A stretch of 16,124 nt of DNA, taken from assembly GCA_964472385.1 (NCBI GenBank), contig CAYYLT010000043.1, positions 1-16,124 on the forward strand, read 5' to 3'. This stretch comes from JAGXLC01 sp964472385. GTDB lineage: Bacteria; Bacteroidota; Bacteroidia; Bacteroidales; UBA12077. Under the pieces are notes generated by a model that was not told where the DNA came from, searched no databases, and saw only the letters and a program-made list of their open reading frames with translations. Position numbers and translations under genes: made by a program. This document shows positions 7,283 through 15,618 of the stretch, piece after piece; position 1 is the first letter of the stretch; every line of letters starts with the position of its first letter.

Positions 7283-8605
7283 CTATAACAAATTGCTCGC
7301 CAGTTCTGCCAGGTAGCTTCTTTCACCTTTAACGAGGTTAACATGAGCAAAGATGTTCTGCCCGAGCAGCTTATCGGTCAGATAGCTCAGGCCGTTTGAT
7401 TTCATATCCAGGTACGGGGAATCGATCTGTTGAATATCACCGGTAAAGATCATTTTCGTTCCTTCACCAGCCCGGGTAATAATAGTTTTGATCTCGTGCG
7501 GGGTTAAGTTTTGGGCTTCATCTACAATAAAGTATACATTGGAAAGACTCCGGCCCCTGATATAAGCCAGCGGGCTTATAATGAGCTTTTCTTTTTCCTG
7601 CATCTCTTCTATCTTCTTGTATTCGCGGCTATTTGATTTATATTGATTTTTAATGACCGAAAGGTTATCAAATAATGGAGTCATGTAAGGGGTAATTTTT
7701 TCATTAACATCTCCGGGTAGATACCCAAGATCGCGATTGGCCAGAGGTACAATAGGTCTGGCCAGAAGAATCTGATGGAATTTTTTTTCCATATGAAGCG
7801 CTGTTGCAAGTGCAAGAAGGGTTTTGCCGGTTCCGGCTTTGCCGGTCAGCGCTACCAGTTCAATTTCCGGTCGCGAAAGGGCATCGATAGAAAATGCCTG
7901 TTCGGCATTTCGCGGGTTAATACCATACATCCTTTTCTTTTCAACCCTGTTAAAAACATGATCATAAGGATCGTAATGAGCCAAAGCGCTGGATCTTTCA
8001 CTTTTGAGTATAAAATACTGGTGGGCAAAAGGTTTTATTCCGAATTCATCTGCAGATATTCCTTCATCTTCACTATACAATCGAGAGATCATCCCGGCGT
8101 TGATGTCTTCATAAACTTCAATATTCCTGTTCAACGGTTCGATATCGGTAACCTTGTCTGATTCATAATCTTGAGCCTGAATACCCAGTGATTTGGCTTT
8201 TAACCTAAGATTGATATCCTTGCTTATGAGAATGACTTCGTTTTTCTTGTTTTTGTTTTTGATGTAATCGGTGATGGAGAGAATTCTGTGATCGGGCGTA
8301 TTTTCCGGGAAGGACTCCGTTATCTGGTCGGAAAAAGGTTTGCCGGTTTCCACGGATAATTTGCCCAGACCTTTGCCCAGGTTGATGCCTCCGTTGAACA
8401 ACTTGTCTCCCGTAACCTCATTCAATTCTCTTGTAAATTCCCTTGCATGAAAGTTAATGATGTCATTGCCCTTTTTTAATTTGTCCAGTTCCTCCAGGAC
8501 TACTATGGGCAGAACGATATCATTGTCCTGAAAGTTATAAATACAGTGGAAGTCATGCAAAATGACATTGGTATCAATGACAAAAATTTTTTTGGCGTGT
8601 GACAT
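7283..8605 (-). CDS. PIN-PhoH family ATPase/ribonuclease
   Basis: The 440-residue protein fuses an N-terminal PIN nuclease domain to a PhoH P-loop ATPase, as in Bacillus YlaK and mycobacterial PhoH2. PIN-type acidic residues are Asp11 (VIDTNV), Glu38/Glu39, Asp105 and Asp130 (SKD). The ATPase has Walker A GKAGTGKT (255-262), Walker B FIVDEAQN (359-366), FTGDIQQID (387-395) and a late arginine in GERSYLAELA (427-435). Known PIN-PhoH proteins unwind and cut RNA; the cellular targets of this one are unknown. It is adjacent to, and divergent from, the nitroreductase gene. A plus-strand promoter-like site overlaps its first codons. No separate antitoxin gene like PhoAT is visible upstream, where 205 bases separate it from the next gene. 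Confidence 0.92.
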   Translation of the reverse strand: MSHAKKIFVIDTNVILHDFHCIYNFQDNDIVLPIVVLEELDKLKKGNDIINFHAREFTRELNEVTGDKLFNGGINLGKGLGKLSVETGKPFSDQITESFPENTPDHRILSITDYIKNKNKKNEVILISKDINLRLKAKSLGIQAQDYESDKVTDIEPLNRNIEVYEDINAGMISRLYSEDEGISADEFGIKPFAHQYFILKSERSSALAHYDPYDHVFNRVEKKRMYGINPRNAEQAFSIDALSRPEIELVALTGKAGTGKTLLALATALHMEKKFHQILLARPIVPLANRDLGYLPGDVNEKITPYMTPLFDNLSVIKNQYKSNSREYKKIEEMQEKEKLIISPLAYIRGRSLSNVYFIVDEAQNLTPHEIKTIITRAGEGTKMIFTGDIQQIDSPYLDMKSNGLSYLTDKLLGQNIFAHVNLVKGERSYLAELASNLL

Positions 8606-8622
8606 ATTGGCATTTAATTTTG
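8591..8622 (+). promoter_or_regulatory. Promoter-like TTTG-N20-TAATTTTG for the nitroreductase/folC direction
   Basis: TTTG at 8591-8594, a 20-base spacer and TAATTTTG at 8615-8622 match both elements of the Bacteroidota primary-sigma promoter with the right spacing. The -33 part lies over the first codons of phoH on the other strand. Transcription would start near 8629 and leave a leader of about 180 nt before the ATG at 8811. It is sequence-based only. Confidence 0.5.
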
Positions 8623-8721
8623 TATTTAATTTGTATTATTCATAAAGGATCATGTTTTTGCTTATTTTTTGCAGGTGCTTCCAGGGATTTGGGCATCTTG
8701 TTTATAGCTAAAACCCAACCA

Positions 8722-8736
8722 CTGTTATAATAACAG
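8722..8736. promoter_or_regulatory. Perfect palindrome in the leader of the nitroreductase gene
   Basis: CTGTTAT-A-ATAACAG has two perfect 7-base arms around one base. It lies in the phoH/nitroreductase divergent region, 75 bases upstream of the nitroreductase ATG and inside the predicted leader. It could be an operator for a dimeric regulator or a small RNA hairpin. Nothing in the sequence says which. Confidence 0.35.
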
Positions 8737-8810
8737 GTTAAATGTAGCAAAAAATTAGCGCTTGATTTGTTAATAAATTCTGAAGTTTTTAATATGATTA
8801 AATTTTTTTT

Positions 8811-9320
8811 ATGGAATTATATGAAGGATTGATCACCAGAAGAAGTATCAGGGTTTATGCCACTGATGAGATAGATTATGGTGAAATGGAGGATATTGTA
8901 AATGCCGGGATGTATGCCCCTTCTGCAGTAAACTGTCAGCCCTGGCATTTTATGATTATTGACGATAAGGAGATATTCCGGAAAATTATGGATATTCATC
9001 CTTATGCCAAAATGCTTCGGGATGCCCGGTATGCTATATTGGTGATGGGAGATGAAAAACTGGAGCATGCACCGGGCTATTGGGCAGTAGATTGTGCTGC
9101 AGCAACCCAAAATATTTTACTTGCTGCGCATGCTAAAGGGATTGGTTCTGTTTGGTTGGGTTTACATCCCAGAGAGGAGAGAAAAAAGGGTATTCATCGA
9201 TTGTTTGATTTACCGCCCCACATACAGCCTTTCTCATTGATCTCATTGGGGTATCCGGCCGAAGAAAAAGAAATTCCCCGGCGTTTTGATAAGAACCGTA
9301 TTCATTATAACCAGTGGTGA
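8811..9320 (+). CDS. Nitroreductase family FMN-dependent oxidoreductase
   Basis: At 169 residues this is a compact member of the nitroreductase fold family, flavoenzymes that use NAD(P)H to reduce nitro compounds, quinones or other substrates as homodimers. FMN-contact signatures are RRSIR (10-14), APSAVNCQPWHF (36-47), the helix from about 93 to 110 with AAATQNILLAAHAKG, GSVW (112-115) and the late ISLGYP. The physiological substrate cannot be inferred. The ATG follows a T-rich stretch without a Shine-Dalgarno sequence, as is normal in this phylum. The next gene, folC, starts 96 bases downstream on the same strand, so the two may be co-transcribed. Confidence 0.9.
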   Translation: MELYEGLITRRSIRVYATDEIDYGEMEDIVNAGMYAPSAVNCQPWHFMIIDDKEIFRKIMDIHPYAKMLRDARYAILVMGDEKLEHAPGYWAVDCAAATQNILLAAHAKGIGSVWLGLHPREERKKGIHRLFDLPPHIQPFSLISLGYPAEEKEIPRRFDKNRIHYNQW

Positions 9321-9416
9321 TCCGGGATGATCAAAAATAACCGATAGACAACTGTCCGGTATTATTCGTGCATCAGATTATTGTGCGTTTTGCCGTTTAA
9401 ATGTGGGAACTAAAGG

Positions 9417-10706
9417 ATGGAATATGAAACAGTCATCGGGTGGATGTATAATCAGATCCCGATGTATCAAAGGGTAGGAGGTTCAGCATACAAAGCTGAT
9501 CTGGAAACGACCCAAAAGCTGGATGCCTATTTTGATTATCCGCATAACACATTTAAGACTATTCATGTAGGAGGCACCAACGGTAAAGGTTCTGTTTCTC
9601 ATATGCTGGCTTCGGTTTTACAAACTGCCGGATTCAAAACCGGTTTGTATACCTCGCCGCATCTGAAGGATTTTCGGGAACGCATAAAGGTAAACGGTAA
9701 ACCGGTGGATAAAGCTTATGTTGTTGATTTTGTGAAGGAGCACCGGAAATTTTTTGAAAAAGTCCAATCCTCGTTTTTTGAAATGACCGTAGCCATGGCC
9801 TTTGACTATTTCAGAGCGCAAAAGGTTGATATTGCCGTTATAGAGGTTGGATTGGGCGGCAGACTGGATTCGACCAATATCATTGATCCTGAAATTTCGG
9901 TGATCACCAATATAAGTCTGGATCATACCCAGTTTTTGGGCAATACGGTTGAAGCTATAGCCTGGGAAAAGGCAGGTATCATCAAGGCCGGACGACCGGT
10001 AGTGGTGGGGGAATATGATCCGGTTTCGGCTCTTGTTTTTCGCAAAAAGGCCAGGGACTGTCATGCTCCGCTTACATTTGCAGACCAGGAATACCGGATT
10101 GGGCCTGTTAACAGCGATCAGCCTGAACAATCCATCTTTCGTGTATGGCATAAGCATGAATTGTTATACCGTAATCTTGTCACTGACCTTCATGGAAGCT
10201 ATCAAAGCAAAAATATTGCCACCACGCTGAAATGTATTGATATCCTTTCCTCTTTGGGAATTAATCTGAATCATCACAGCATTCTCTGTGGTCTTGCAAA
10301 GGTCGTAAGTCATACATCCCTGCTGGGCCGCTGGCAAATACTAAAAAGGGATCCCCTGACAATATGCGATATAGCCCACAATGAAGCCGGGTTGTCATGG
10401 AATATTCAGGTATTAACTACCATGGCATCCCATGACATACATTTTGTGCTGGGTTTCGTGAATGACAAAGATATGGATAGCATTCTGCCTCTTTTTCCAA
10501 GGCCGGCAAGGTATTATTTTACCAGAGCCAATATACCCCGGGCCTTGGATGAAAATGAGCTGAGAAAGCAGGCAGGCAAATATGCTTTGCATGGCGAAGC
10601 TTATGAAAAATCTGCCGATGCATTACATATGGCCAGTTACCATGCTGATCCTCATGATTTAATATATGTTGGGGGAAGTACATTTGTGGTTAGCGAGCTG
10701 ATCTGA
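9417..10706 (+). CDS. folC: Folylpolyglutamate synthase / dihydrofolate synthase (FolC)
   Basis: This 429-residue Mur-ligase-type enzyme adds glutamate to folates, and in many bacteria also makes dihydrofolate from dihydropteroate. The P-loop GTNGKGS is at 53-59, followed by TSPHL (79-83), the EVGLGGRLDSTN block (143-154) and ITNISLDH (163-170) with the metal/ADP-binding His170. CDIAHNEAG in the C-terminal half matches the conserved DxAHN motif of the glutamate-ligase domain. Length and motif order are normal. The ATG is preceded by AAAGG immediately adjacent, too close to act as a standard ribosome-binding site. An AT-rich terminator-like inverted repeat follows the stop codon directly. Confidence 0.95.
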   Translation: MEYETVIGWMYNQIPMYQRVGGSAYKADLETTQKLDAYFDYPHNTFKTIHVGGTNGKGSVSHMLASVLQTAGFKTGLYTSPHLKDFRERIKVNGKPVDKAYVVDFVKEHRKFFEKVQSSFFEMTVAMAFDYFRAQKVDIAVIEVGLGGRLDSTNIIDPEISVITNISLDHTQFLGNTVEAIAWEKAGIIKAGRPVVVGEYDPVSALVFRKKARDCHAPLTFADQEYRIGPVNSDQPEQSIFRVWHKHELLYRNLVTDLHGSYQSKNIATTLKCIDILSSLGINLNHHSILCGLAKVVSHTSLLGRWQILKRDPLTICDIAHNEAGLSWNIQVLTTMASHDIHFVLGFVNDKDMDSILPLFPRPARYYFTRANIPRALDENELRKQAGKYALHGEAYEKSADALHMASYHADPHDLIYVGGSTFVVSELI

Positions 10707-10748
10707 AAAAAGAAAACATTCCGCCCAATGCATTGTTTTTCTTTTTTT
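10706..10748 (+). terminator. AT-rich terminator-like inverted repeat after folC
   Basis: An A-rich left arm (about 10706-10718, with one G and one C) pairs with a T-rich right arm (about 10734-10747), giving some 13 base pairs with one bulged T and a 15-base loop. The right arm itself is the T-run. It begins at the folC stop codon. The stem has few G-C pairs, so termination strength is uncertain. Confidence 0.45.
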
Positions 10749-10794
10749 CTTGCTATTTTTGATTAGATAAAGTGTGCCATAAGGTTAGACATCT

Positions 10795-11025
10795 ATGATC
10801 AGTACCAAACTGCTGAAGCAGAACTATGGGAATATGGGTACTGCTGTGGAGGAAGGAGCCGACAATGTTGTTTATGCATCTATCGCTGAGAGCATTGAAG
10901 ATGTTTCCGGGAAGTATTTTGTTAATAAGATACCTCAGAGCTCCGTAACAATAACTTGTGAAACCAATGTACAGGATAAATTGTGGGACATCAGCCTTGA
11001 TAGGGTACATGATTATTTGGGCTGA
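10795..11025 (+). pseudogene. C-terminal remnant of a short-chain dehydrogenase
   Basis: The 76 codons from 10795 resemble only the last quarter of retinol-dehydrogenase-like SDR enzymes. MISTKLLKQ corresponds to the stretch after the HPG turn, EEGADNVVYAS to the EEGA-x-YLA helix, and DVSGKYFVNK to the VSGKYF strand, followed by a KLWDIS end like the family's LWExS. The nucleotide-binding N-terminus (TGxxxGIG) and catalytic YxxxK are absent, and a TAG stop at 10786-10788 closes the frame upstream. The 88 bases before it hold the folC terminator and no recognisable SDR codons. I read it as the residue of a deleted gene. A short translated peptide is possible, but it could not be an active SDR. 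The identification rests on remembered family patterns, not a search. Confidence 0.65.
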
Positions 11026-11069
11026 GCTGATTAATTTACGGTTTGTCTAAACAGATTATCATTGCCGTT

Positions 11070-11099
11070 ATTAGTTTGAGTCTGTCTATAAACACTAAT
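11070..11099. promoter_or_regulatory. Inverted repeat upstream of the BCCT transporter gene
   Basis: ATTAGT at 11070-11075 and ACTAAT at 11094-11099 are inverted copies, with TTT and AAA next to them extending the similarity after a one-base slip. The repeat ends 17 bases before the transporter ATG. TTAGTTTG at 11071-11078 is a near match to the TAnnTTTG promoter element, but no -33 element is at the right distance. It could be an operator; support is weak. Confidence 0.25.
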
Positions 11100-11116
11100 T
11101 AGGATATTAAACCAAG

Positions 11117-12751
11117 ATGACAATAGATAAGCAAAAAACAGTGAAAGGAATGAAAAAATACTTTGACATTCATCCGCCTGTGTTTTGGCCCTCAGTAATA
11201 CTTTTGATCGTGTTTATAGCCATAACCCTGATCATTGGTGATCCGATGGAACAGATTTTTGATAACATTCAAAATTGGATATCAAAAAACTTCGGATGGT
11301 TTTTGGTGTTGGTTGTTAATTTTTATTTGATTTTCACTTTGTATTTTGCTTTTTCCAGGTATGGTAAGTTACGCTTGGGAGGCCGGAATGCTGTTCCTGA
11401 GTTTAGCCGGGGGTCGTGGTTTGCCATGCTATTCAGTGCAGGTATGGGTATTGGGATTTTGTTTTGGAGTGTTGCAGAACCCATATACCATTTTACTGAA
11501 CCTCCATTGGGCAAAGGAGAAAATATTCAAGCTGCTCAGGAAGCTATGAAAACCACTTTTCTGCATTGGGGTTTGCATGCCTGGGCTATATATACACTGG
11601 TGGGACTTGCACTGGCCTTTTTCTCTTTCAATCGCAATATGCCTTTGGCTTTTCGCTCAATATTTTATCCTATACTTGGCGAGAAGGTTTATAAATGGCC
11701 AGGAGATGTGATTGATATACTGGCTGTCATGGCTACTCTTTTTGGTTTGGCTACTTCTTTGGGTTTGGGGGTAAAGCAGGTCAGTGCAGGTTTGAACCAC
11801 CTTTTCTCCTCGCCTGATACCCTTACGACAAGGGTGATTTTGATTATAGCCATAACAGGTGCCGCAACCATTTCTGTTGTTTCGGGCCTGAATCATGGAG
11901 TAAAAAAACTCAGCGAGATGAATATCAATTTGGGCGCTGTTCTGCTGGTTTTTATCATTATCTTGGGGCCTACCGTGTTTATTCTTGATTCTTATGCCCA
12001 GAATATCGGCAACTATTTATCCGGTTTTTTTGATAAGAGTTTGTGGACTGAAAGCTACAGACAAACGAATTGGCAAAATCAGTGGACCATATTCTACTGG
12101 TCATGGTGGATCTCGTGGTCACCTTTCGTTGGGATGTTCATTGCCAGGATATCCCGGGGAAGGACTGTTCAGGAATATGTACTAAGTGTACTTATTGTGC
12201 CTACTTTGTTAACGTTTCTATGGATTACTGCATTCGGAGGATCGGCACTTTACCTCGAATTGAATGGTACTGCTGATATCATTGCAGCCGTGAAAGACAA
12301 TGTTGCAACCTCAATTTACCATCTTTTTGAAAATTTTCCGTTGGCCCAGGTCACCAATTTTGCTGCTATTGTACTGGTAATTAGCTTTTTTGTTACTTCC
12401 TCTGATTCCGGTTCCCTGGTTGTCGATGCTTTTACCTCCGGGGGAAAGCTGAAATCTCCGGTAGGACAGCGTGTGTTCTGGGCTTCTATGGAAGGTGCTG
12501 TAGCTGCTATCCTGCTGGTGGGGGGTGGATTAAAGGCCCTGCAAACTGCTGCTGTAGCTACGGGATTGCCTTTTGCGGTTATTCTGATTGTTATGGGAGT
12601 GAGCTTATTAAAAGGACTTCGCAAAGAATATGAAAAAGAAATGTTGCATGAAAAAGCCAAAGAAAGGGAGTCTTATAAAGAACTTGTTTATGGTCTGATG
12701 ACCAAAAATAAAAATAAGCAATCCAATCGTTTGGATGAGAAAAAATCATAA
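11117..12751 (+). CDS. BCCT family betaine/choline/carnitine transporter
   Basis: The 544-residue protein has about twelve hydrophobic segments and the BCCT length. GMGIGILFWSVAEP (109-122) is the unwound-helix motif of the glycine-rich TM3, in the GMG form of sodium-coupled members such as BetP. WTIFYWSWWISWSPFVGM (323-340) is the family signature and aromatic box that binds trimethylammonium groups. TSSDSGS (427-433) carries the Thr-Ser pair of the sodium site. This points to Na+-coupled uptake of glycine betaine, choline or a similar osmolyte at the inner membrane; the exact substrate is not readable. A charged C-terminal tail of about 45 residues (from about 500) could take part in osmosensing, as BetP's does. 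The stress-protein gene starts 3 bases after its stop, so the two are translationally close and almost certainly co-transcribed. Confidence 0.95.
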   Translation: MTIDKQKTVKGMKKYFDIHPPVFWPSVILLIVFIAITLIIGDPMEQIFDNIQNWISKNFGWFLVLVVNFYLIFTLYFAFSRYGKLRLGGRNAVPEFSRGSWFAMLFSAGMGIGILFWSVAEPIYHFTEPPLGKGENIQAAQEAMKTTFLHWGLHAWAIYTLVGLALAFFSFNRNMPLAFRSIFYPILGEKVYKWPGDVIDILAVMATLFGLATSLGLGVKQVSAGLNHLFSSPDTLTTRVILIIAITGAATISVVSGLNHGVKKLSEMNINLGAVLLVFIIILGPTVFILDSYAQNIGNYLSGFFDKSLWTESYRQTNWQNQWTIFYWSWWISWSPFVGMFIARISRGRTVQEYVLSVLIVPTLLTFLWITAFGGSALYLELNGTADIIAAVKDNVATSIYHLFENFPLAQVTNFAAIVLVISFFVTSSDSGSLVVDAFTSGGKLKSPVGQRVFWASMEGAVAAILLVGGGLKALQTAAVATGLPFAVILIVMGVSLLKGLRKEYEKEMLHEKAKERESYKELVYGLMTKNKNKQSNRLDEKKS

Positions 12752-12754
12752 AAG

Positions 12755-13654
12755 ATGGGATCTATCAATCATTTAAATACGCTGCTTGTTTGTCTTGACC
12801 TGACAGACATTGATCAGTATCTGATCGAATATGCTGCTTTTCTGAGTCAAAAGCTGAAAATGGGTAAGGTTATATTTTTTCATGCTATCCAGGCTTATGA
12901 CCTTCCGGACAAATCAAATAAAAATTTTCCGGATCTGAAGACCAGCTTAAGCCAGAGAATTGAAGAAGAAATTAATAGTGTGGTTTCCAGCCATTTTAAA
13001 CAGAAGATTGATACCAATGTCATCACAAAAATCGAGCATGAGGATGCCGCCAATGTGATCATTGATTTTACCCGGAAAGAAAAAGTGGATTTGACCCTTA
13101 TAGGGCAAAAATATGGTGAAGACCGTACAGCTCATTATGGTCATAAAATAGCCTCAGAGGCAGAGACCGATCTGATGTTTATCCCTGAGAACCCTGAATT
13201 GCAGCTCAATAAAATTCTCTGTGCGACAGATCTCTCAAAAGACTCAGAGGAAGCTTTTTTGCGGGCTCTGGATATAGCAACGGCTGTGGGTACCCCACTG
13301 ATGTGTTACTATCTATATGATATAAGAAAAAGTTACTTTCCGGCTACTACCATGAGAACCCAAAGTATGCTGGAGAAAAAGATCCGGAAACGTTTCCGGA
13401 AATACCTGACCAGGTTTGATGTAGATCCGGAAAGTATACCGTTGGAGCTGGGGGTAAATGAAGAATTTAAGAGTCAGGCTGAAAAGTTGTATGAGTCGGC
13501 AGAAACTGAAAAGATTGAACTTTTAATTGTTGGAGCGAGAGGGAGAACGTCGGTAGTTACTACTTTGCTGGGAAATGTTACCGAACGATTAAGGAGAATC
13601 GAAAAACAAATACCAGTGATTATCATCAAAAATAGCAAGCGTTCAGGTAGATGA
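12755..13654 (+). CDS. Two-domain universal stress protein (UspA family)
   Basis: The 299-residue protein is a tandem of two UspA folds (about 5-145 and 151-294), a common Bacteroidota arrangement. The second domain keeps the ATP-binding pattern: Asp159 (ATDLS) and G260-x2-G263-x9-G273-N-V-T. The first has the matching Asp15 (CLDLTD), but its loop reads GQKYGEDRTAHYGHK (117-131), which breaks the GxxGx9G spacing, so it probably does not bind ATP in the usual way. It follows the BCCT transporter gene by 3 bases. Inference: it modulates osmolyte uptake or responds to the same osmotic stress, by analogy with TeaD next to the TeaABC ectoine transporter. It converges with dnaG, with 5 bases between the stop codons. 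Confidence 0.9.
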   Translation: MGSINHLNTLLVCLDLTDIDQYLIEYAAFLSQKLKMGKVIFFHAIQAYDLPDKSNKNFPDLKTSLSQRIEEEINSVVSSHFKQKIDTNVITKIEHEDAANVIIDFTRKEKVDLTLIGQKYGEDRTAHYGHKIASEAETDLMFIPENPELQLNKILCATDLSKDSEEAFLRALDIATAVGTPLMCYYLYDIRKSYFPATTMRTQSMLEKKIRKRFRKYLTRFDVDPESIPLELGVNEEFKSQAEKLYESAETEKIELLIVGARGRTSVVTTLLGNVTERLRRIEKQIPVIIIKNSKRSGR

Positions 13655-13659
13655 GGATA

Positions 13660-15618
13660 TCAACGAAATACTACCCAACCCCGATCTTTTGAAATTGAAT
13701 TGATGGCCTTTGTAATGGTTTGATACTCCTGTTGCAATTGTATGATTTTTTCCTGCGCCTGGCCGGATTGCTGTGCTTCCTGCAGCTCTTTGACCTTATC
13801 TTTCTGGGCTTTTTCCAGGATCTTTCTTTTGTAGGCAATAATGGTTTCAGGCACCAGCAATTTAAGTTTCATGTCCTCTGTTTCTACATAAACTCCGCTT
13901 TTTTTGATGAAAAAATCGCTCAGCTCATAATTCGGGCTTAAGAGATCAGCTGAAAGCTTGCTGATATTTTCATCGCTGTGGTGTATGAAATGGTTTTTAT
14001 CCGGATGGCTTCCTTTATTGAGAATTTCCAGGTACTCTTCAAAGATCTGCTTATAAATCAAATTTTTGAATTCCAGGTTATCATTCATTATTTCTTTGAT
14101 GATGTATTGGTCTACGGTAAGGCTTTTGGGACTATCGTATTTGTCTTCCTGGTAGGTAAAAAGTTGATGTTCACCGTATAGTAAGAGTAATCTGATGATC
14201 TCTTTTTCCTGGATTTCAGAATACACCTCTTCTATGAAGGCAGGGACAGAGGTGAGGTTCTGGTTGTTTTTTTCTTTTTCCCTGTTTGTCTGATCTCTTT
14301 TGTATTGTTGCCTGGCTCTTTTGTGTCGTATTTTATTGGTCTCGTCATAGAGAATTTTCTCGTCCATATCGAGTATATTGCTGCAGTTTTTAATATAAAC
14401 TGTTCGCGTAATTCCGTCGGGTATGACAGCTATGGACCGAACCAGGTCATTGATCAGGTTGGCTTGTTTAACAGGATCGTTTTGGGCTTCATCTGAGAGC
14501 AAGCGGGTTTTAAAATGAATAAAGTCCTGTTCATGCGTTTCAATATACCGGACCAACTCGGAGGCCCCCTGCTTTTTGGCAAATGAATCAGGATCTTCTC
14601 CTTCGGGGAGAGGCAGCACTTTAACATGCATTCCCTGCTCGAGGATCAGGTCTATTCCTCGTAATGAAGCTTTTATTCCTGCAGGATCACCATCGAAAAT
14701 AATGGTTATATAAGGGGTAAATCTTTTGATTAGTCGTATTTGATTTTCTGTTAGTGAGGTACCGGAAGAAGCCACAACATTTTCTATCCCTTTCTGATGA
14801 AAAGCAATTACATCGGTATAACCTTCCACCAGAATACAGTTATCATTTCTGGTAATGGCTTTTTTAGCCTGATAAATGCCATAAAGCAGATTGCTCTTAT
14901 GATATATTTCGGATTCGGGTGAATTGAGATATTTGGCAGCTTTTTCATCTTTTTTAAGTATTCTGCCTCCAAAACCTACGACATTTCGGGAAAGACTGTG
15001 GATAGGAAACATGATCCTTCCCCTGAATCTGTCATATCGCTTGTTTTCTTTAACTATCGTTAAACCGGTCTTTTCAAGATATTCCTGTTTGAAACCTTTG
15101 CTTAGTGCATTCTGAGTAAAGCTTTCCCACTGATCCAGACTGTACCCCAATTCAAACTTTTCGATCATGTCTTCACGTATATTCCTTTCTCTTAGGTAAC
15201 TCAGCCCAATGGACTTTCCTTCCTCATGATGCATAAGGTTTTCACGGTAATATTTTTTTGCATAGTTGGTTATGATAAACAGACTATCGCTTACATTCTT
15301 TTCTTTAATCTCTTCGGCCGTTAATTCCTTCTCCTTTATTTCAATATGATATTTATCCGCCAGAAAGCGCAATGTTTCCGGATAGCTCAGGTGTTCATGC
15401 TCCATAATGAAGTTAACGGCATTGCCTCCTTTTCCACAGCCAAAACATTTGAAAATGCCTTTAGAAGGGGAAACAATGAAGGATGGTGTTTTTTCGTTGT
15501 GAAAGGGGCAGAGTCCCAGATAATTCGCGCCACGCTTTTTGAGATTGACGAAATCCTGTATAACATCGGTGATGTCTGCTGCTTCGATGATCCGCTCAAC
15601 AGTTGCCTTATCAATCAT
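13660..15618 (-). CDS. dnaG: DNA primase DnaG
   Basis: This 652-residue protein has the full bacterial primase order. The N-terminal zinc-binding domain has Cys37, His40, Cys58 and Cys61 (LCPFHNEKTPSF, FKCFGCGKGG). The RNA-polymerase core has RFRGRIMFPI (197-206). The TOPRIM domain has Glu265 (VEGYTDV) and Asp309/Asp311 (DGDPAG). A C-terminal, helix-rich region beyond about 450 corresponds to the helicase-interaction domain, and its low conservation is normal. It makes RNA primers for lagging-strand synthesis at the fork with DnaB. The ATG at 15618 gives the usual MIDKATVERI start, and a GGAG sequence lies about 10 bases upstream. It stands apart from rpoD and rpsU, unlike the classical Escherichia coli macromolecular-synthesis operon. 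No clear promoter was found in the 145 bases upstream. Confidence 0.96.
   Translation of the reverse strand: MIDKATVERIIEAADITDVIQDFVNLKKRGANYLGLCPFHNEKTPSFIVSPSKGIFKCFGCGKGGNAVNFIMEHEHLSYPETLRFLADKYHIEIKEKELTAEEIKEKNVSDSLFIITNYAKKYYRENLMHHEEGKSIGLSYLRERNIREDMIEKFELGYSLDQWESFTQNALSKGFKQEYLEKTGLTIVKENKRYDRFRGRIMFPIHSLSRNVVGFGGRILKKDEKAAKYLNSPESEIYHKSNLLYGIYQAKKAITRNDNCILVEGYTDVIAFHQKGIENVVASSGTSLTENQIRLIKRFTPYITIIFDGDPAGIKASLRGIDLILEQGMHVKVLPLPEGEDPDSFAKKQGASELVRYIETHEQDFIHFKTRLLSDEAQNDPVKQANLINDLVRSIAVIPDGITRTVYIKNCSNILDMDEKILYDETNKIRHKRARQQYKRDQTNREKEKNNQNLTSVPAFIEEVYSEIQEKEIIRLLLLYGEHQLFTYQEDKYDSPKSLTVDQYIIKEIMNDNLEFKNLIYKQIFEEYLEILNKGSHPDKNHFIHHSDENISKLSADLLSPNYELSDFFIKKSGVYVETEDMKLKLLVPETIIAYKRKILEKAQKDKVKELQEAQQSGQAQEKIIQLQQEYQTITKAINSISKDRGWVVFR

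Noticed and set aside
7141..7350. A 69-codon minus-strand frame between phoH and the sixA-like gene
   Set aside because: It overlaps the 3' end of phoH in another frame and its translation has no recognisable feature. It looks like a chance open frame.
7283..8605. PIN-PhoH gene as a toxin-antitoxin module
   Set aside because: No small antitoxin frame precedes it. The PIN-PhoH fusion is common as a stand-alone housekeeping gene in Bacteroidota.
8652..8711. A possible 19-codon leader peptide upstream of the nitroreductase gene
   Set aside because: AAAGGA lies only 2 bases before the ATG, the peptide has no telling residue run, and nothing links it to attenuation.
8629..8810. A riboswitch in the nitroreductase leader (FMN, THF, preQ1 or TPP type)
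   Set aside because: None of the conserved core sequences I know for these classes is present.
10970..10985. TACAGGATAAATT inside the dehydrogenase remnant, matching 13 bases near 4325
   Set aside because: Here it encodes the family-like QDKLW end of the SDR fragment, so the match with the intergenic motif is probably chance.
10753..11010. An 85-codon minus-strand open frame opposite the dehydrogenase remnant
   Set aside because: The plus-strand frame has recognisable SDR patterns, while the minus translation resembles nothing and starts and ends without context.
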